Source of the DNA: Vibrio sp. Hep-1b-8
GTDB lineage: Bacteria > Pseudomonadota > Gammaproteobacteria > Enterobacterales > Vibrionaceae
Direction: 5' to 3'
Assembly: GCF_006124995.1 (NCBI RefSeq)
Contig: NZ_QEWN01000115.1
Location: forward strand, 1 to 64,000
Length of the DNA: 64,000 nt
Shown: positions 10,809 to 21,565 of the stretch, piece after piece
Numbering within the stretch: the stretch's first letter is position 1
Layout: each line of letters opens with the position of its first letter
Notes under the pieces: model-generated
Seen by the model: only the letters and a program-made list of their open reading frames with translations
Database searches by the model: none
Told to the model about the DNA's origin: nothing
Position numbers and translations under genes: made by a program

Positions 10809-11750
10809 ATGACTGAGTTAGTTGGGAGATACAAGTTGAAAATCGAGCCATTGATTAAGCAAGCGGTGTTGTTTGTACGCTATCTGCTGACCCGTATGGG
10901 ACATGATAGAGTCAATGTGAATGCGGGATATCTTGCTTACATTACCTTGTTATCTATCGTACCAATGTTGACCGTATTGCTTTCTGTTCTTTCGTCTTTT
11001 GCGATATTTGAAAATGCCGGTGACGCGATGCAAGACTTTGTTATTACCCACTTTGTGCCTGCGGCTGGAGATGCAGTAAAGGGGGCGTTGCTGGAGTTTG
11101 TCGCCAACACTGGCAAGATGAGTGCAGTGGGTGGTGTTTTTCTTTTTGTTGCCGCGTTGATGTTGATTTCAAATATCGATAAGAACCTTAACTACATTTG
11201 GCGAGTTAAACAAAAGCGCCGCGCTGTATTTTCATTTTCGATGTATTGGATGGTTTTGACTCTTGGTCCAATTCTGGTTGGTGCCAGTATAGCCGCGACG
11301 TCTTACGTTACGTCTTTGAAAATTATCGAAAGTGAAGCCATCTCAGGGATTTATGATCTACTGCTGCGTTGGTTGCCGTTTCTGTTATCTTTCTTCGCGT
11401 TTGTTGGTTTGTACCTTTTGGTACCGAATAAAAAAGTTCGCATTTCCCATGCTATGGTGGGGGCAATTGTCGCGGCACTGCTGTTTGAAGCAAGTAAAAA
11501 AGGCTTCGCGGCCTATATCACTCAGTTTCCCTCGTACCAGCTGATCTATGGGGCGTTAGCGGCTATTCCTATTCTGTTTGTTTGGGTGTATCTGTGCTGG
11601 CTTATTGTACTCGTTGGTGCCGAAGTTACCGCTGCTCTGGGAGAAAGAGAGCAGTGGAGCGAGCCCAAAGAAGTGGTACACTCAACAAAAATTCAAGTTA
11701 AACCGTCAGAAGGAAAGCACAGTGATAGCCCTGATCCAAAGAGTGAGTGA
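10809..11750 (+). CDS. yihY: YihY/BrkB-family inner-membrane protein
   Basis: A 313-residue polytopic protein of the YihY family, once misassigned as RNase BN. About six membrane helices are visible, for example [50 protein letters not shown] and [20 protein letters not shown], after the conserved N-terminal [16 protein letters not shown]. Its last 29 bases overlap dtd, implying coupled translation. The hydrophilic C-terminal tail is Ser/Lys rich. The transport or structural role of the family is unsettled. Confidence 0.9.
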   Translation: MTELVGRYKLKIEPLIKQAVLFVRYLLTRMGHDRVNVNAGYLAYITLLSIVPMLTVLLSVLSSFAIFENAGDAMQDFVITHFVPAAGDAVKGALLEFVANTGKMSAVGGVFLFVAALMLISNIDKNLNYIWRVKQKRRAVFSFSMYWMVLTLGPILVGASIAATSYVTSLKIIESEAISGIYDLLLRWLPFLLSFFAFVGLYLLVPNKKVRISHAMVGAIVAALLFEASKKGFAAYITQFPSYQLIYGALAAIPILFVWVYLCWLIVLVGAEVTAALGEREQWSEPKEVVHSTKIQVKPSEGKHSDSPDPKSE

Positions 11751-12156
11751 AGCAGCCGTACGCGTAAATGGTGAAGTGGTTGGAGAGATAGACAAAGGTC
11801 TACTTGTGCTGCTAGGGGTAGAAAAAGACGATGATGAAGCAAAGGCGAAGCGACTAATGGAGCGTGTGACGACTTATCGTGTTTTTGGTGATGATGAAGA
11901 CAAAATGAACCTCAACGTCCAACAAGTTGAAGGTAAAGTTTTGGTGGTCTCTCAGTTCACTCTTCCGGCTGACACAAAAAAGGGCACTCGAGCGGGATTT
12001 TCTAGAGGTGCTCATCCAACGGAAGCTGAGCGCTTATATGAGTACTTTGCTGATCGCTGCGCAGAGGTTCTTCCTACGGAACGCGGACGTTTTGCTGCTG
12101 ATATGAAGGTGTCTTTGGTCAATGACGGCCCAGTCACCTTCTGGTTACAAGTATAA
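11722..12156 (+). CDS. dtd: D-aminoacyl-tRNA deacylase
   Basis: Hydrolyses D-amino acids mischarged on tRNA. I choose GTG 11722 ([13 protein letters not shown]), since AGGAAAG lies upstream and the family starts exactly here; earlier in-frame starts belong to yihY sequence. This gives 144 residues. Both signature motifs are present: SQFTL (near 79) and the Gly-cisPro motif NDGPVTF near the C-terminus. It overlaps the end of yihY. Confidence 0.96.
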   Translation: MIALIQRVSEAAVRVNGEVVGEIDKGLLVLLGVEKDDDEAKAKRLMERVTTYRVFGDDEDKMNLNVQQVEGKVLVVSQFTLPADTKKGTRAGFSRGAHPTEAERLYEYFADRCAEVLPTERGRFAADMKVSLVNDGPVTFWLQV

Positions 12157-12207
12157 TTATAAGAAATAGTGGGGAGACACTATCTGTCTCCATAAAAAAG
12201 GATTTTT

Positions 12208-13143
12208 ATGTTTAAGCTGATCACGCCAAAAACAGAGAACCAACTCAATAAGTATTATCACTTTCGTTGGCAGATGCTAAGAGAGCCTTGGCGCATGCCG
12301 ATTGGCTCAGAGCGTGATGAATACGATCCTATGAGTCATCACAGCATGATAGTTAATGGACGTGGCTTACCTATGGCGATTGGCCGTCTTTACATAACCC
12401 CAGATAGCGAAGGTCAGATTCGCTATATGGCGGTAAAAGGTAATCGACGCAGTAAGGGGATGGGTTCATTAGTCCTCGTTGCTCTAGAGTCGTTAGCACG
12501 CCAGGAAGGTGCCAAACGACTGGTTTGTAATGCCCGAGAAGATGCCATTTCGTTTTATGAGAAGAATGGATTTGAACGACGTGGTGAGTTGACCGATGAG
12601 CGTGGACCTGTTCGTCACCAACAAATGGTGAAGCAACTCGATCCGATGGCTAATGTATTGCGTAAGCCAGAATGGTGTACAGAGTTGCAAGAGCGCTGGG
12701 AGAATCAGATTCCTATTAGTGACAAAATGGGTATCAAAATCAACCAATACACAGGCTATCAGTTTGAGTGTAGTGCGCAGCTAAATCCGAACTTAAACCC
12801 TCACAATACGATGTTTGCTGGCTCGGCTTTTACTCTCGCCACCTTAACTGGCTGGGGTCTAACCTGGTTGCTAATGAAAGAGCGTAACCTCACTGGGGAT
12901 ATTGTATTGGCTGACAGCCAAATTCGTTATCGTCATCCAGTCACGCAGAACCCCGTTGCATCTACATCCCTTGATGGCATTAGTGGTGACTTAGACCGAC
13001 TGGCTTCTGGTCGCAAAGCACGTATTGTGATTCACGTGACTATCTACAGTGGAGACAAAGCTGCGGTGGACTTTGTGGGTACCTACATGCTGCTACCGAA
13101 CTACAAAACTGTGCTGGGCCCTGCTTCCAAATCAAAATCATGA
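12208..13143 (+). CDS. fabY: GNAT acetyltransferase fused to YiiD_C hotdog domain (FabY/MadA type)
   Basis: A 311-residue two-domain protein. Residues about 1-150 are a GNAT fold with the acetyl-CoA loop region around VKGNRRSKGMGSLVLVAL. Residues about 160-305 are a YiiD_C hotdog domain (NLNPHNTMFAGSAFTLATL). The E. coli relative YiiD has been linked to fatty-acid initiation, and YiiD_C domains to malonyl-ACP decarboxylation (Mad); applying either to this protein is inference. It follows dtd by 51 bp with a good AAGGA site, and its 3' end overlaps the convergent AsmA-like gene by 43 bp. Confidence 0.85.
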   Translation: MFKLITPKTENQLNKYYHFRWQMLREPWRMPIGSERDEYDPMSHHSMIVNGRGLPMAIGRLYITPDSEGQIRYMAVKGNRRSKGMGSLVLVALESLARQEGAKRLVCNAREDAISFYEKNGFERRGELTDERGPVRHQQMVKQLDPMANVLRKPEWCTELQERWENQIPISDKMGIKINQYTGYQFECSAQLNPNLNPHNTMFAGSAFTLATLTGWGLTWLLMKERNLTGDIVLADSQIRYRHPVTQNPVASTSLDGISGDLDRLASGRKARIVIHVTIYSGDKAAVDFVGTYMLLPNYKTVLGPASKSKS

Positions 13144-15050
13144 CTATCGATGGCCTTCGGCAGCGGAGGCTCCTTGTCGCTACAGGTTTGTTTAATCACA
13201 TTCGCTTTACCTAGAACATCAGACCAAAGCTCTTGGCATTTCTGTTCAGCTTTCAGTAACAAAGTAGCAAATTCAGGTTTGGTGAGATCGACTTCACCCG
13301 CTATTTGAGCGTTATCATTTCCTCCCGCAATCACTATGCGTCCTCTGTCAGCGCGAAGCGTGATCTCGCTGAGCTCTAATGTTTGTTGGTAGTTTTTTTC
13401 ACCATCAAGGCTGACCGCATCTAGCTGAGTTTGATGTAGTTGAGTGAGAATATGCCCCGATAGGCTATGAGATAGCATCGAGTAGTCACCAGATAACCCT
13501 TTAAGTTCGACTTCTGCTTCTGCCAATCCTGATAGCGAGAACGGCATTCGTTGTTGCAGAAGATAGTGGTCTAATGGAAGTCCATCGGCATGTACCGAGA
13601 GTGACCAAGGAGCGCTAACAGAGTCTCTGTCCCAAATCCCTGACGCTTCGATATAGCCTTGCTCTAAAGGAATAAACGCACGCTCAAGGGTGACCAGATT
13701 GTTTTCTGCGTGGGCTTTCACGTGTGCCTGAGTGGCGATCAGTTTGTCGATGCTTGCCGCGTTAGCGCTGATGTCTAAGTCTCCTGACAACAGTCCTGCT
13801 TTGTTTTCGTCGATTAATGTTAGTTGCGAACCGGTCACGTTTAGCCCAGAAACTTGCCAGTATGGGCGTTTTTCTACCTGAATAAATTGGCTGTTCTCAA
13901 CCTTAAGGGTTTCGATGGTTAACTTACTGAGGTTGGCCACCATTTCGGTAAAGGCTGGGATGGCGAGTTCGGTTTGCTCCAGCCACTTTATACCTACGAT
14001 CTTGAGTTGCTTCAAAGATACTTGTTTAGGGCTGATCGTCCCCTGTAACTGAACTCTCCCTTGTTGAAAATCTGCGTCAAACTCTTCAATCGTGACTTGT
14101 TGTGGTGCAAATGCCAATCTCGTTCTAGGGGAGAAGAGTTGTACTTGTTGATTACTGATACTTTCGGCATCAAAAGAGACATATCCACTTTGATGCTGCC
14201 ACAGTGAATCATTGAGTGAGAGGTTTTCTAGCGACGCGTCAAGTTGTTCGAAGCGCCAGTGCCCATAGTTAAATGAACTACTGAGTATATCGAGGCTATT
14301 AATGTGATTGATCGGCAAGCTAAGGTTATTTAAGGTCGTGACCAGTTGCTCAACTTGCTCGCTTTCTGGCAAAGAGAGCTTGTCGATGGTGACATTAACT
14401 AACGACCAACCTTGGGAATACTGCTCTGCTTGCCCAGAAAAAACAGCGCCCCGCCAGTTAAATGAGCCACCAAAAATCGTACTATCTTCTTCCTGATAAC
14501 GCATATCGATCAGCAAGTTATTCAGCGCCTCGCCTTGCATATAGAGCTGTTCAGCCGAAAGTTGGATATCACCGTAAGGTAAGGATTGGCTGTTGGTAAC
14601 CCAACGAGGCTGTTCGATTTGCAGATTGACGCCGCGAGCTGACCATCTTGGTGCGCTAATGTCGACATGTTTCAACGCGAGCTGGTGGACGTATACACCA
14701 CCAATGAGTTCTGCATATATTGCCTCAAGATTAATTGTGGCACCTTCTATTAGAATCGAGTCGAAGGAAAGTTTGTTCTGTTGCCACGGTATTTGGCTAA
14801 GCCAAAGCGTCACTGCTGGCAGCATGATGACACGTTCAGAAGATTGAATTTCAACATCACTGAGTTTGAGTTGAAAGGGGGCCGTATATTGCACGCCAGA
14901 AGTGGTTATTGAGTAGGGAGTAAGCTTGCTGATTAGTAAGTTGACCGCTTTAGGAGCGTATTGTGATTGCATCACGATATAAAGCGTCAAAATAGACAGA
15001 GTGGCAATACTGACAAGCAGGATACTCAGCAGCAACAGTGCTTTTTTCAC
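13101..15050 (-). CDS. AsmA-family inner-membrane-anchored periplasmic protein
   Basis: A 649-residue protein starting at GTG 15050, with one N-terminal membrane anchor (MKKALLLLSILLVSIATLSI) and a long periplasmic beta-rich body. The repetitive beta pattern and the C-terminal region (LSGLAEAEVELKGLSGDYSMLSHSLSGH) are typical of AsmA/YhjG-like proteins, now seen as bridge-type phospholipid carriers between the two membranes. The tail is proline/aspartate rich. Its stop lies inside the end of the convergent GNAT gene, with no terminator between them. Confidence 0.82.
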   Translation of the reverse strand: MKKALLLLSILLVSIATLSILTLYIVMQSQYAPKAVNLLISKLTPYSITTSGVQYTAPFQLKLSDVEIQSSERVIMLPAVTLWLSQIPWQQNKLSFDSILIEGATINLEAIYAELIGGVYVHQLALKHVDISAPRWSARGVNLQIEQPRWVTNSQSLPYGDIQLSAEQLYMQGEALNNLLIDMRYQEEDSTIFGGSFNWRGAVFSGQAEQYSQGWSLVNVTIDKLSLPESEQVEQLVTTLNNLSLPINHINSLDILSSSFNYGHWRFEQLDASLENLSLNDSLWQHQSGYVSFDAESISNQQVQLFSPRTRLAFAPQQVTIEEFDADFQQGRVQLQGTISPKQVSLKQLKIVGIKWLEQTELAIPAFTEMVANLSKLTIETLKVENSQFIQVEKRPYWQVSGLNVTGSQLTLIDENKAGLLSGDLDISANAASIDKLIATQAHVKAHAENNLVTLERAFIPLEQGYIEASGIWDRDSVSAPWSLSVHADGLPLDHYLLQQRMPFSLSGLAEAEVELKGLSGDYSMLSHSLSGHILTQLHQTQLDAVSLDGEKNYQQTLELSEITLRADRGRIVIAGGNDNAQIAGEVDLTKPEFATLLLKAEQKCQELWSDVLGKANVIKQTCSDKEPPLPKAIDSHDFDLEAGPSTVL

Positions 15051-15116
15051 GATGAATCACTTCCCTTAATGATTAGTGATACTAGCTTGGAACAAATTTT
15101 GGTTTCAGGCAACAAA

Positions 15117-15138
15117 AAGCCCCTCAAATGAGGGGCTT
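15117..15138 (-). terminator. Terminator downstream of pckA
   Basis: AAGCCCCTCA pairs with TGAGGGGCTT over a 2-nt centre. On the minus strand it runs into TTTTTG. It lies 26 bp after the pckA stop. Confidence 0.85.
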
Positions 15139-15163
15139 AGATAGACAAATAGTAAATAGGTCA

Positions 15164-16792
15164 CTAATCGAGCTGAGGACCAGCGGCGACAAGAGCCTTA
15201 CCTTCATCATTATCAGTGTACTTATCAAAGTTATTGATAAAGCGAGTAGCCAGATCTTTTGCTTTGCTTTCCCATTGCAGTGGATCTGTGTAGGTATCAC
15301 GAGGATCTAGGATGCCAGGGTCAACATCGTGAAGCGCTGTTGGTACTTCAAGGTTGAAGATTGGGATGTGCTTCGTCTCAGCGTGTTCAATTGAACCGTC
15401 TAGAATCGCGTCAATGATGCCACGAGTATCCTGAATCGAAATACGTTTGCCAGTACCGTTCCAGCCAGTGTTCACTAGGTAAGCTTCAGCGCCTGCAGCT
15501 TCCATACGTTTCACGAGAACTTCTGCATATTTGGTTGGGTGTAGCGTTAGGAATGCTGCACCGAAACAAGCAGAGAATGTTGGTGTTGGTTCAGTGATGC
15601 CTCGCTCTGTACCTGCTAGCTTAGCGGTAAAGCCTGATAGGAAGTGGTACTTAGTCTGCTCTGGAGTCAGTTTTGATACCGGAGGAAGAACACCAAACGC
15701 ATCCGCAGATAGGAAGATAACTTTGTTTGCGTGGCCGCCTTTTGAAATTGGCTTAACGATGTTTTCGATATGTTCAATTGGGTAAGAAACGCGAGTGTTT
15801 TCAGTTTTTGAACCGTCATCAAAGTCGATTGAGCCATCCGAGCGCACTGTTACGTTTTCTAGAAGAGCGTCACGACGGATTGCATTGTAGATATCTGGTT
15901 CTGCTTCTTTAGATAGCTTGATGGTTTTTGCGTAACAACCGCCTTCAAAGTTGAAGACACCATCGTCATCCCATCCGTGTTCGTCATCACCGATCAGTGC
16001 ACGCTTCGGATCGGTGGATAGGGTTGTTTTACCTGTGCCAGATAGACCAAAGAAGATCGCGACATCACCGTCTTTGCCCATGTTGGCGCTACAGTGCATC
16101 GATGCAATGTCTTGTAGCGGAAGGAAGTAGTTCATCATCGCAAACATGCCTTTCTTCATCTCGCCGCCGTACCAAGTACCGCCGATAAGCTGCATGCGCT
16201 CTGTGAGGTTGAATACTGTGAAGTTTTCAGAGTTGAGGCCGTGTTCTTGCCACTTCTGGTTGGTACATTTTGCACCGTTCATGACAACGAAGTCTGGCTC
16301 AAAAGTTGCGAGCTCTTCTTCGCTTGGACGAATGAACATGTTTTTCACAAAGTGCGCTTGCCACGCCACTTCTGTAATAACGCGAATACTTAAACGCGTG
16401 TCTGGGTTAGCACCACAGTAACCATCGATAACGAATACTCGTTTACCAGAAAGCTGGCTAGTCACAAGCTCTTTTAAATCATTCCAAACAGCCTGGTCGA
16501 TTGGTTTGTTATCATTTTTTAATGAATCTGAAGTCCACCACATATGTTCTTCAGTTGTCGAATCTTTGACGATGTATTTATCTTTTGGTGAGCGGCCGGT
16601 AAAAATACCAGTATCAACAGCGACAGCACCTAATTCGGTGACTACGCCTTTTTCATAGCCTTCCAGATCAGTGCGAGTTTCTTCTTCGAACAATACTTCA
16701 TAGCTAGGGTTACGAATAACCTCCTTTACGTTTTGAAGCCCGTGTTTGGTAAGATCAATTGTTGCAGCCTTTGTATGTTCCATAACGGTCAT
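15164..16792 (-). CDS. pckA: Phosphoenolpyruvate carboxykinase (ATP)
   Basis: Gluconeogenic conversion of oxaloacetate and ATP to PEP, ADP and CO2. The 542 residues are full length. The PEPCK kinase-1a P-loop reads [16 protein letters not shown], the kinase-2 region is [21 protein letters not shown], and the oxaloacetate-binding [12 protein letters not shown] is near residue 65. ATG 16792 is taken; ATG 16783 ([11 protein letters not shown]) is a possible alternative three codons in. It is monocistronic, with its own terminator. Confidence 0.98.
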   Translation of the reverse strand: MTVMEHTKAATIDLTKHGLQNVKEVIRNPSYEVLFEEETRTDLEGYEKGVVTELGAVAVDTGIFTGRSPKDKYIVKDSTTEEHMWWTSDSLKNDNKPIDQAVWNDLKELVTSQLSGKRVFVIDGYCGANPDTRLSIRVITEVAWQAHFVKNMFIRPSEEELATFEPDFVVMNGAKCTNQKWQEHGLNSENFTVFNLTERMQLIGGTWYGGEMKKGMFAMMNYFLPLQDIASMHCSANMGKDGDVAIFFGLSGTGKTTLSTDPKRALIGDDEHGWDDDGVFNFEGGCYAKTIKLSKEAEPDIYNAIRRDALLENVTVRSDGSIDFDDGSKTENTRVSYPIEHIENIVKPISKGGHANKVIFLSADAFGVLPPVSKLTPEQTKYHFLSGFTAKLAGTERGITEPTPTFSACFGAAFLTLHPTKYAEVLVKRMEAAGAEAYLVNTGWNGTGKRISIQDTRGIIDAILDGSIEHAETKHIPIFNLEVPTALHDVDPGILDPRDTYTDPLQWESKAKDLATRFINNFDKYTDNDEGKALVAAGPQLD

Positions 16793-17128
16793 AGGTGCTC
16801 CTTATCGGAATATTTGTAGGGATTTTGTAATAATTTTTTAATTTTTGTCTGCTCACCATGCTAGCAATGGGCCTCAGATAAAACAGGGATATAGCTCAAA
16901 AAATATCCGTAATCTTATTGGGGTTTTAAGCGACACATCACATATTGGTAGAGCTAGTTTATCGTGTGCGCAAAGCTTTGCGCTAGAGCAAAGTCATTAT
17001 TAATTGTCTAAAATTAATAGGTTAATTTATTACGGCGAAGGCTAGGTATAGCGAGGTTTTGATCACAAAAAGGCCAGCGAGTACTGGCCTTTTGAAGGGT
17101 AAATTACAGACTTGATAAGTCGTAAGAA
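16793..17128. other. pckA upstream / hslO downstream region with 16-bp palindrome
   Basis: This 336-bp gap holds no gene. It contains the pckA promoter region (minus strand), a perfect palindrome GCGCAAAGCTTTGCGC at 16968-16983, an AT-rich stretch at 16990-17035 and the hslO terminator at 17068-17093. The palindrome could be an operator for pckA; no known regulator motif was recognised. Confidence 0.6.
17068..17093 (-). terminator. Terminator downstream of hslO
   Basis: AAAAGGCCAG pairs perfectly with CTGGCCTTTT around a 6-nt loop, with A and T tracts on both flanks, so it could work in either direction. It lies about 36 bp after hslO. Confidence 0.88.
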
Positions 17129-18004
17129 TTAATGCAGCGTTTTGTTACCAGAATTTGCTTGATTAAACAGCTCTGATACTTCTGCTTCGTCGAACGAATA
17201 GTTCGTGCCGCAGTAATCACAATGTAAAGAAATTGAACCAATCTCTGCCAAAATGTCATTTATTTCCGTACGATCAACAGTAAGAATTGCTGCGCCGCTA
17301 CGTTCACGAGAACAACCACAGAAGAACTCAACCGGCTGAGGTTCGAACACGCGAACTTTCTCTTGGTTGTAGAGACGGTATAGAAGCTCATTTGCTTCTA
17401 AGCTAAATAGCTCTTCATCTTTAACGGTGTTGGTGAGTTGCTCTAGGTGCTCGAAATCATCCGGCGTACCAGTACCATCTGGCATAACTTGGATTAGCAT
17501 ACCTGCCGCATGCGCCTTGCCTTCATATTCACCAGTACGTAGCCATAGGCGAGTTTTTAGCTGCTCAGAGTTGGCAAAGTACGTTTCTAGAATCTCAGAT
17601 AAGTTTTCGCCTTCAAGACCAACAATACCTTGGTAGCGCTCACCTTTCTTAGGATCAATAGTGATCACTAAGTGACCTTTACCCATCAGGTCATGAATCG
17701 TTGCATCGTCAGCGATGTCGCCTTCAAAACGTGCAACACCACGAATCTTCTGATCGTGATCGCCATTGATGACGGCAAGCGACACAGGACCGTCACCCTG
17801 AAGTTGCATTGTAATTGAGCCTTCAAACTTCAGAGTTGCTGTCAAAAGTGTTGTTGAAACCAATAGCTCGCCTAGCAACTTCTGAATGGGTGCTGGGTAT
17901 TCCTTGCTAGAAATAATACGTTGGTAAGCTTCATCCAATTGTACCAACTCGCCACGAACAGAAAGGTCTTCAAATAAGTAGCGGTTTAAAACATTGCTTG
18001 CCAT
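17129..18004 (-). CDS. hslO: Redox-regulated chaperone Hsp33
   Basis: Cytoplasmic holdase activated by oxidation of a zinc centre. The 291 residues match the family. All four zinc cysteines are present as [10 protein letters not shown] (near 230) and HCDYCGTNY (near 263), i.e. CXC and CXXC. It follows hslR by 29 bp on the same strand, the usual heat-shock pair. Confidence 0.97.
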   Translation of the reverse strand: MASNVLNRYLFEDLSVRGELVQLDEAYQRIISSKEYPAPIQKLLGELLVSTTLLTATLKFEGSITMQLQGDGPVSLAVINGDHDQKIRGVARFEGDIADDATIHDLMGKGHLVITIDPKKGERYQGIVGLEGENLSEILETYFANSEQLKTRLWLRTGEYEGKAHAAGMLIQVMPDGTGTPDDFEHLEQLTNTVKDEELFSLEANELLYRLYNQEKVRVFEPQPVEFFCGCSRERSGAAILTVDRTEINDILAEIGSISLHCDYCGTNYSFDEAEVSELFNQANSGNKTLH

Positions 18005-18033
18005 GTGGCGTTTCCTCGTAAATCTGGTTGAGC

Positions 18034-18420
18034 TTATTGGTGCTTAAATTTAATGATGTCGCGGCGCTGTTTTTTATCTGGACGACGCTCTGGGCTTGGA
18101 TTGTGAGCATGAAGTCTGCGACGTGTCGCGTTTTCTTCGCGCTTACTAATACTCTCAGCGGTCTCGGAATAGAGCAGTTGAGCTTCGGGAGCTCCACGGC
18201 GTTGATCTGAGATTTGCTCAATAACCACGGTTTTCTCTTCTTGGCCCTGCCTTAAAGTGATGATCGCCCCGAGTTCAACAGCTTTGCTAGGTTTACTGCG
18301 TTGCCCATTATAATGGACTTTGCCACCATCGACCATATTTCGAGCGATGGAGCGAGTTTTATAAAAGCGCGCAGCCCATAGCCATTTGTCGAGCCTTACC
18401 GCTTCGGTTTGGGAACCCAT
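18034..18420 (-). CDS. hslR: Heat-shock protein Hsp15 (ribosome-associated S4 protein)
   Basis: Binds free 50S subunits carrying stalled nascent chains. The 128 residues comprise an N-terminal S4 RNA-binding domain ([19 protein letters not shown], about 9-70) and a basic C-terminal tail ([20 protein letters not shown]). It is upstream of hslO in the same operon and divergent from gspC. Confidence 0.95.
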   Translation of the reverse strand: MGSQTEAVRLDKWLWAARFYKTRSIARNMVDGGKVHYNGQRSKPSKAVELGAIITLRQGQEEKTVVIEQISDQRRGAPEAQLLYSETAESISKREENATRRRLHAHNPSPERRPDKKQRRDIIKFKHQ

Positions 18421-18611
18421 GGTGATTTTTACCCTCTAAGGTGAATATTATTGATGCCCTGTTACATGCACTAACAATGGTGACGAGTGTAGGTTTTTTC
18501 AAGCAAGATCATAAAAATTGGCATAGTCTGTCGCTTGTTCTGATACAATTCAACGCTATTTATCTGATAAACTACGGTAAATTCACCTAACCCAGCAAAG
18601 AAGGAACTTGA

Positions 18612-19505
18612 GTGAAGCACAACAGCATGAATACGCTAATGAAGTTAGGTGAAGCATTTAAGCAACAGCAAGTACAGCAAAGAGTAAGCTTTGCGGTCAT
18701 GTTCATATTGCTAGCAGTCACAGCATGGATAGCTGGACAAATGATTTGGCAACCATGGAGCATACCGAGCGTATCCAAATGGCAGCCTTCTAACGTGGTG
18801 AGACAAGAAACGACCAGTTCGTCACAAATAGACCTATCTAACCTGCAAAATAGCCATCTATTTGGCCAATATCAGAGCAATGCGCCAGTGATTGAGCAAC
18901 CCAAGGTTCAAGCTGCACCTAAGAGTCGTCTTAATTTGGTATTGGTTGGTGTTGTAACCAGTTCTGTTCCAGAGAAGAGCTTGGCGGTTATCGCGAATAA
19001 AGGTACGCAAGCAACCTACGGTTTGAATGAAATGATTGAAGGGACGCGAGCAAAACTGATTCAGGTGCAGCAAGACCGTGTGATTATTGATAATTCAGGT
19101 CGAAACGAAACCATCATGCTTGAGGGATTGAAGTTCACTAAGCCAGCCCCTCAGGTAATAGAAAGCAGTAGCAAACAAATAGTATCGAATGCATCTCAAG
19201 ATACCTTGGATCAGATACGCGAAGAGATTCGTAACGACGCAAAAATACTCTTTGAATACGTACGAATGTCGCAAGTAAAGCGAGATGAAGAGGTGGTCGG
19301 GTATCGATTGTCCCCAGGTAAAGATAAAGCTCTCTTTGAAACTATTGGATTACAAGCAGGTGATATTGCTACGGCGATCAACGGACTTGATTTAAAAGAC
19401 TCAGCGTCAATGGGTGAAGTTTGGCAAAACTTGTCGCAGATGAATGAAGTGACTTTGACTGTTGAACGCGATGGCCAGTTATTTGAGATATACATTGAAT
19501 TATAA
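18612..19505 (+). CDS. gspC: Type II secretion protein C
   Basis: Inner-membrane clamp protein linking the assembly platform to the secretin. The 297 residues start at GTG 18612 behind AAGGAACT. There is a short cytoplasmic N-terminus, one membrane helix (about 25-47), the homology region that contacts GspD (about 90-165) and a C-terminal PDZ domain (about 195-295, LSPGKDKALFETIGLQAGD). First gene of a twelve-gene operon known in Vibrio as eps. Confidence 0.96.
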   Translation: MKHNSMNTLMKLGEAFKQQQVQQRVSFAVMFILLAVTAWIAGQMIWQPWSIPSVSKWQPSNVVRQETTSSSQIDLSNLQNSHLFGQYQSNAPVIEQPKVQAAPKSRLNLVLVGVVTSSVPEKSLAVIANKGTQATYGLNEMIEGTRAKLIQVQQDRVIIDNSGRNETIMLEGLKFTKPAPQVIESSSKQIVSNASQDTLDQIREEIRNDAKILFEYVRMSQVKRDEEVVGYRLSPGKDKALFETIGLQAGDIATAINGLDLKDSASMGEVWQNLSQMNEVTLTVERDGQLFEIYIEL

Positions 19506-19540
19506 GATGGACGTCGTGACGTCCTCTCGAGGAGTGAAGA

Positions 19541-21565
19541 GTGAACCATTGGCTTAAAAAAAGCGCATGGCTTTTAGCGGGAAGCTTACTAGTATCACCA
19601 ACAGTGTCGGTAGCTGATGATTTTAGTGCCAGCTTTAAAGGCACAGACATCAGTGAGTTTATCAATATAGTTGGACGTAACTTAGAGAAGACGATCATCG
19701 TCGATCCTTCTGTGCGCGGTAAGATTGATGTACGTAGTTACGATATGTTGACCGAAGAGCAATATTACAGCTTTTTCCTCAATGTACTCGAAGTCTACGG
19801 TTTTGCTGTTGTTGAAATGGACAATGGCATTCTGAAAGTGATTAAAGCAAAAGATGCGAAAACGTCAGCCGTCCCTGTTGTAGGAGATGGCCATATCAAT
19901 GGTGATGAGGTTGTTACTCGTGTTGTTGCTGTGCGAAACGTGTCGGTGCGTGAGCTTTCGCCGTTGTTGCGTCAATTGAACGACAATGCGGGTGCGGGTA
20001 ACGTTGTTCACTACGATCCAGCGAACATTATCTTAATTACTGGACGCGCAGCGGTTGTGAATCGCTTGGCTGACATCATTAAGCGTGTAGACCAAGCGGG
20101 TGACAAAGAGATCGAGGTGGTAGAGCTATCGAACGCGTCTGCGGCAGAAATGGTGCGAATCGTTGAAGCTTTGAATAAAACGACGGAAGCCAAAAATACT
20201 CCAGCATTTTTGCAGCCAAATTTCGTCGCTGATGACCGCACCAACTCGATTTTAATTTCCGGTGATCCCCAAGTCCGTCAACGTCTGAGAAAGCTTATCC
20301 AACAGCTAGATGTTGAAATGGCATCCAAAGGTAATAACCGCGTCGTTTATCTTAAGTATGCCAAAGCGGAAGATTTAGTTGATGTCCTAAAAGGTGTGTC
20401 TGATAACTTACAAGCGGAGAAGTCGACGGGTACTAAAGGTAGCGGTACTCAGCGTGGTGAGGTGATGATCGCCGCTCACCCAGAGACGAATGCTCTGGTC
20501 CTTACTGCTCCGCCAGATATTATGATTGCTATCCAAGATGTCATTGCCCAGCTTGATATCCGTCGCGCACAAGTACTGATTGAAGCCTTGATCGTAGAAA
20601 TGGCCGAAGGCGATGGTGTTAATCTTGGCGTTCAGTGGGGCAACCTAGAAACTGGCGCGATGATTCAGTACAGCAATACTGGCGCCTCGATCGGTCAAGT
20701 GATGGTTGGTCTGGAAGAAGCGAAAGATACCACGACCACGACGGCTGTTTATGACTCCGACGGCAATTTCCAGCGCAATGAAACCACCACTGAAGAAGGT
20801 GATTATTCTACGCTTGCAGCAGCATTGGGTGGCGTTAACGGTGCCGCGCTGAGCATAGTAATGGGCGACTGGACAGCACTGATCAGCGCTGTGTCGACTG
20901 ATTCCAATTCCAATATTCTATCTTCACCAAGCATTACCGTAATGGACAATGGTGAAGCCTCTTTCATTGTTGGTGAAGAAGTGCCGGTTTTGACTGGTTC
21001 AACATCGGGATCGAACAATGACAATCCATTCCAAACGGTCGATCGTAAAGAAGTGGGCATCAAACTGAAAGTGGTACCGCAAATCAATGAAGGTAACTCA
21101 GTTCAGCTGAATATTGAGCAGGAAGTCTCTAACGTACTGGGTGCCAATGGTGCTGTCGATGTACGTTTTGCTAAGCGTCAGCTTAATACTTCTGTGATGG
21201 TTGAAGATGGTCAGATGATTGTCTTGGGGGGGTTGATTGATGAGCGCGCGCTAGAGAGTGAGTCGAAAGTGCCTATTTTGGGTGATATCCCATATTTAGG
21301 TCATCTGTTTAAGTCAACCAGCACACAGGTTGAGAAGAAAAACCTCATGGTGTTTATCAAGCCAACCATTATTCGTGATGGTATGACTGCGGATGGTATC
21401 ACCCAGCGCAAATACAACTTTATTCGTGCTGAGCAGCTCTACAAGGCAGATCAAGGTCTTAAGCTGATGGATGATGCGCATATTCCGGTTCTACCAAAAT
21501 TTGGTGAAGAAATTCGTCACCCAGTAGAGATTCAAGCTTTCCTTGACCAGATGGATAGCAAGTAA
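19541..21565 (+). CDS. gspD: Type II secretion outer-membrane secretin D
   Basis: Forms the outer-membrane channel. The 674 residues begin at GTG 19541 with a cleavable signal peptide (cut near SVADDF). N0-N3 periplasmic domains occupy about 30-340. The secretin domain (about 350-610) contains [10 protein letters not shown] and the conserved [16 protein letters not shown]. The S-domain-like C-terminus is about 610-674. The stop overlaps the gspE start by one base. Confidence 0.97.
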   Translation: MNHWLKKSAWLLAGSLLVSPTVSVADDFSASFKGTDISEFINIVGRNLEKTIIVDPSVRGKIDVRSYDMLTEEQYYSFFLNVLEVYGFAVVEMDNGILKVIKAKDAKTSAVPVVGDGHINGDEVVTRVVAVRNVSVRELSPLLRQLNDNAGAGNVVHYDPANIILITGRAAVVNRLADIIKRVDQAGDKEIEVVELSNASAAEMVRIVEALNKTTEAKNTPAFLQPNFVADDRTNSILISGDPQVRQRLRKLIQQLDVEMASKGNNRVVYLKYAKAEDLVDVLKGVSDNLQAEKSTGTKGSGTQRGEVMIAAHPETNALVLTAPPDIMIAIQDVIAQLDIRRAQVLIEALIVEMAEGDGVNLGVQWGNLETGAMIQYSNTGASIGQVMVGLEEAKDTTTTTAVYDSDGNFQRNETTTEEGDYSTLAAALGGVNGAALSIVMGDWTALISAVSTDSNSNILSSPSITVMDNGEASFIVGEEVPVLTGSTSGSNNDNPFQTVDRKEVGIKLKVVPQINEGNSVQLNIEQEVSNVLGANGAVDVRFAKRQLNTSVMVEDGQMIVLGGLIDERALESESKVPILGDIPYLGHLFKSTSTQVEKKNLMVFIKPTIIRDGMTADGITQRKYNFIRAEQLYKADQGLKLMDDAHIPVLPKFGEEIRHPVEIQAFLDQMDSK

